Positions 62,201 to 64,000 of a stretch of 64,000 nucleotides of DNA are shown in pieces (positions within the stretch are counted from its first letter, which is position 1; each line of letters starts with the position of its first letter). The position numbers were made by a program, and so were the translations under genes. The notes beneath the pieces are model-generated. The model was not told the DNA's origin, did not search any database, and worked only from the letters and a program-made list of their open reading frames with translations. The DNA comes from Spirodela intermedia (taxonomy: Eukaryota > Streptophyta > Magnoliopsida > Alismatales > Araceae). Location: the NCBI GenBank assembly GCA_902729315.2, contig LR746269.1, positions 3,172,001-3,236,000 of the forward strand, in the 5' to 3' direction.

Positions 62201-63388
62201 TTTTACCGGTATTAGGTGGAAGTCTTGTCAGGTGGGTGGTCGATCATTTTCGAATTCTATCGAATCAGACGAGATGATGGGACGGGGAATCCTCGGTTTT
62301 CTCGTTCTTCCGGTCACCATATGCCTGTGCTGGGGCGGTTTTTTCTTATGGTGGAGCGCCGGCAACTAGCGCCATAAGAAAAAGAACTCTGCCTTTCTGT
62401 CATGGTCCACCCAAGATGATGGGTGTCTGTGGAATGAGCTGTCCGGTATAATTAAATGTATATAAGAAACATCTTTCTCATTAGCCTGACTCAAAAATAT
62501 TTTTATTTAACTTTCAATAGAGGACTAGGCTGTTGGTGTAATTCTATGGGTTGTCTTTTCTTTAAACTGAAGGTATTTCTCTGACCATTTTTTCCCCCAA
62601 GTTTGGAAATTTACCAGTATATCTAGTTGCCTCCTTTTTCGAGTGTTTCTTTACTGTTATGTCTCTCTATGTTTTAAATATTTATATATAAATATGTATG
62701 ATATCTTATCTTCATTAATGACGCCAGAACGCTCATACATAAATTAAGTCAAAAACTTATTACTTCACGAAAGGTGGGCTAGGAAAGACAAGAAACAGGT
62801 CAACTTTTAAACACCACGTGTTCCTAGATTTTTAATAAGATTGTTATAAATGGTAAAAATTTCCCTTCCTAGTGCATGAAAATTCTTTCAAGTAACCAGA
62901 TGTATAGGCTTGATGTACAATTGACTTTGGTTTACAGCGTCTCAGATCAAGACCAAGCAGTGAAGCTATAATACCGAGTCAAAGCTTCCTAATAAAGCTT
63001 TGATTTTTCCATGATCTCGTGTTATTTTTTAATTAAATAGAAAAATATTATTGTACTGTACAACATTAAATATTAGATAGGACGATCTATAGGCAAGCCT
63101 TCTATTCTCCAAAATCAATGTTGCGAAGTACACAATGCGTGACATCAATTCTATATTGTTGTCTCATCTAACGGAATTTATTGCGACACGTTGTGGGCCA
63201 GCATTTGGTATAATTCAGATGTTGACATAATGGAAACCAGCGGAGAACAAGATGTCACGCGTCGGATGTGTGAGGAGCCGGTTGATTGCTTGGGATCGCA
63301 CAAGCTTCTCTGATTGGAAATCAAGCCTGCTCGTTATATCCTCTGATATTTCCCAGGGCGCAAGGATCACAGGAGGAAGAAGAAGAGT
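59263..63388. other. AT-rich intergenic sequence upstream of the CYP74 gene
   Basis: No gene is recognisable. The segment contains a dispersed direct duplication (about 61891-62052 and 62501-62675), a 12-bp perfect inverted repeat (62340-62351 and 62372-62383) and a 31-codon hydrophobic open frame (62274-62369). The last 300 bases before the CYP74 start are the presumed promoter and leader. Confidence 0.5.
61891..62675. repeat. Pair of diverged direct repeats of about 165 bp
   Basis: The two copies, about 61891-62052 and 62501-62675, share AATAGAGGA-like starts, CTATGGGTTxTCTTT, TTTCTCTGACCATTTTTT and TATATCTAGTTG-like strings in the same order, with one extra run of about 18 bases in the second copy. 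Their starts are about 610 bp apart. They may be an old tandem duplication or the ends of a very small LTR element. Confidence 0.6.
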
Positions 63389-63403
63389 ATGTTCCGAACT
63401 ACG

Positions 63404-64000
63404 ATGGCTTCTTCCTTGTCGTTCAATGCAGGGGGGCTGCCGGTTCTGCCTCTGCCCGGAAGCTACGGTCCGCCGCTGCTCGGCCCGCTCAAGGACCGCC
63501 TTGACTATTTCTGGTTCCAGGGATCGGAGACCTTTTTCCGGCAACGCGCCGCCACCTACAAGAGCACCGTCTTCCGCACCAACATGCCCCCCACATTCCC
63601 CTTCCTCACCAAAAAGATCGACCCCCGCGTGATTGCCGTTGTCGACTGCGCCGCCTTCCCGGCACTCTTCGACCTTTCCCTGGTAGAAAAGAGGGACGTT
63701 CTCATCGGAGACTTCATGCCCAGCACAGATTTCACCGGCGGCATGCGAGTGATGGTATACATGGACCCCTCCGAGCAAAAGCACAACGCCGGGAAAGCCT
63801 TCTGCCTCGATCTTCTCAAACGGAGAGCTCGCATTTGGGTGTCGGAGTTCCTCCTCAGCACCGATGTCATGCTGACGACGATTGAGAAGGAATTGTCCGG
63901 GAGCGACACCCGTTGCGCTGGATTGCTGGTTCCCCTGCAGAAGTGCATCTTCTCCTTTTTGTGCAAGAGTTTGGCAGGGGCCGACCCGGCGACCTGTCCT
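63404..64000 (+). CDS. HPL: CYP74 fatty-acid hydroperoxide-metabolising P450, probably hydroperoxide lyase (5' part)
   Basis: The frame is open from ATG 63404 to the window edge (199 codons) and continues outside. An in-frame upstream ATG at 63389 would add five residues. Motifs typical of CYP74 appear in order: LPLPGSYGPPLLGPLKDRLD (about residues 17-36), YFWFQGSETFF, YKSTVFRTNMPPTFPF, DPRVIAVVDC, FDLSLVEKRDVLIG and LVPLQKCIFSFLCKSL. The GSYGPPLLGPLKDRLDYFWF wording fits the hydroperoxide lyase (CYP74B) branch better than allene oxide synthase. The haem-binding region lies beyond the window. CYP74 enzymes rearrange fatty-acid hydroperoxides without O2 or NADPH. Hydroperoxide lyase makes C6 green-leaf aldehydes. 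No long transit peptide precedes the catalytic domain. HPL versus AOS identity is inferred. Confidence 0.92.
   Translation, partial: MASSLSFNAGGLPVLPLPGSYGPPLLGPLKDRLDYFWFQGSETFFRQRAATYKSTVFRTNMPPTFPFLTKKIDPRVIAVVDCAAFPALFDLSLVEKRDVLIGDFMPSTDFTGGMRVMVYMDPSEQKHNAGKAFCLDLLKRRARIWVSEFLLSTDVMLTTIEKELSGSDTRCAGLLVPLQKCIFSFLCKSLAGADPATCP

Noticed and set aside
63215-63784. 189-codon minus-strand open frame
   Set aside because: It is antisense to the CYP74 coding sequence, whose motifs are unmistakable.

Overview
This is a nuclear segment of a flowering-plant genome, probably a monocot. All recognisable genes are plant families whose introns have GT/AG borders. The background is AT-rich, with GC-rich coding exons, many GA/CT microsatellites and old LTR retrotransposons. 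I could not identify the species.

Left part (1-26 kb, gene-rich). A three-exon minus-strand gene (1926-3727) encodes a predicted plastid-targeted protein with one membrane segment. After AT-rich sequence and a solo LTR (8217-9965) come a small C2-domain (CAR-type) gene (10616-12770) with a broken second copy of its first exon inside intron 1, an OSCA1-clade mechanosensitive/osmosensing cation channel gene (11 coding exons, 15160-22082), and a UFD1-domain plus zinc-finger gene (PRLI-interacting factor K type, minus strand, 22338-26035). The last two are tail to tail with about 255 bp between their stop codons.

Middle (26-43 kb, gene-poor). This holds a decayed Copia-type LTR with primer-binding site and a separate Copia reverse-transcriptase fragment, a GC-rich minisatellite, an intronless DUF4408/DUF761 gene (34140-34736, minus) with a visible TATA box, and a second solo LTR (37835-39573).

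Right part (43.9-59.3 kb) is one Athila-like Ty3/gypsy retrotransposon on the minus strand. Both LTRs, the PBS, gag, protease, reverse transcriptase, RNase H and integrase remnants and the polypurine tract can be recognised. It carries three younger solo LTRs of the same family: one in the 5' LTR, one in gag, and one nested inside the gag insertion. Target-site duplications grade from perfect to degraded in step with the nesting order. The damage is dominated by C-to-T and G-to-A changes, as expected of long-term cytosine methylation.

The window ends inside a CYP74 (hydroperoxide lyase type) gene that starts at about 63.4 kb and runs off the right edge.

The genes are ordinary, unrelated plant loci and do not form a pathway. 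I found no undescribed multi-gene system. The observations most worth checking are the apparently chimeric C2 gene, the unnamed plastid membrane protein, and the layered, methylation-decayed LTR family with a tRNA-like B-box in its LTR.
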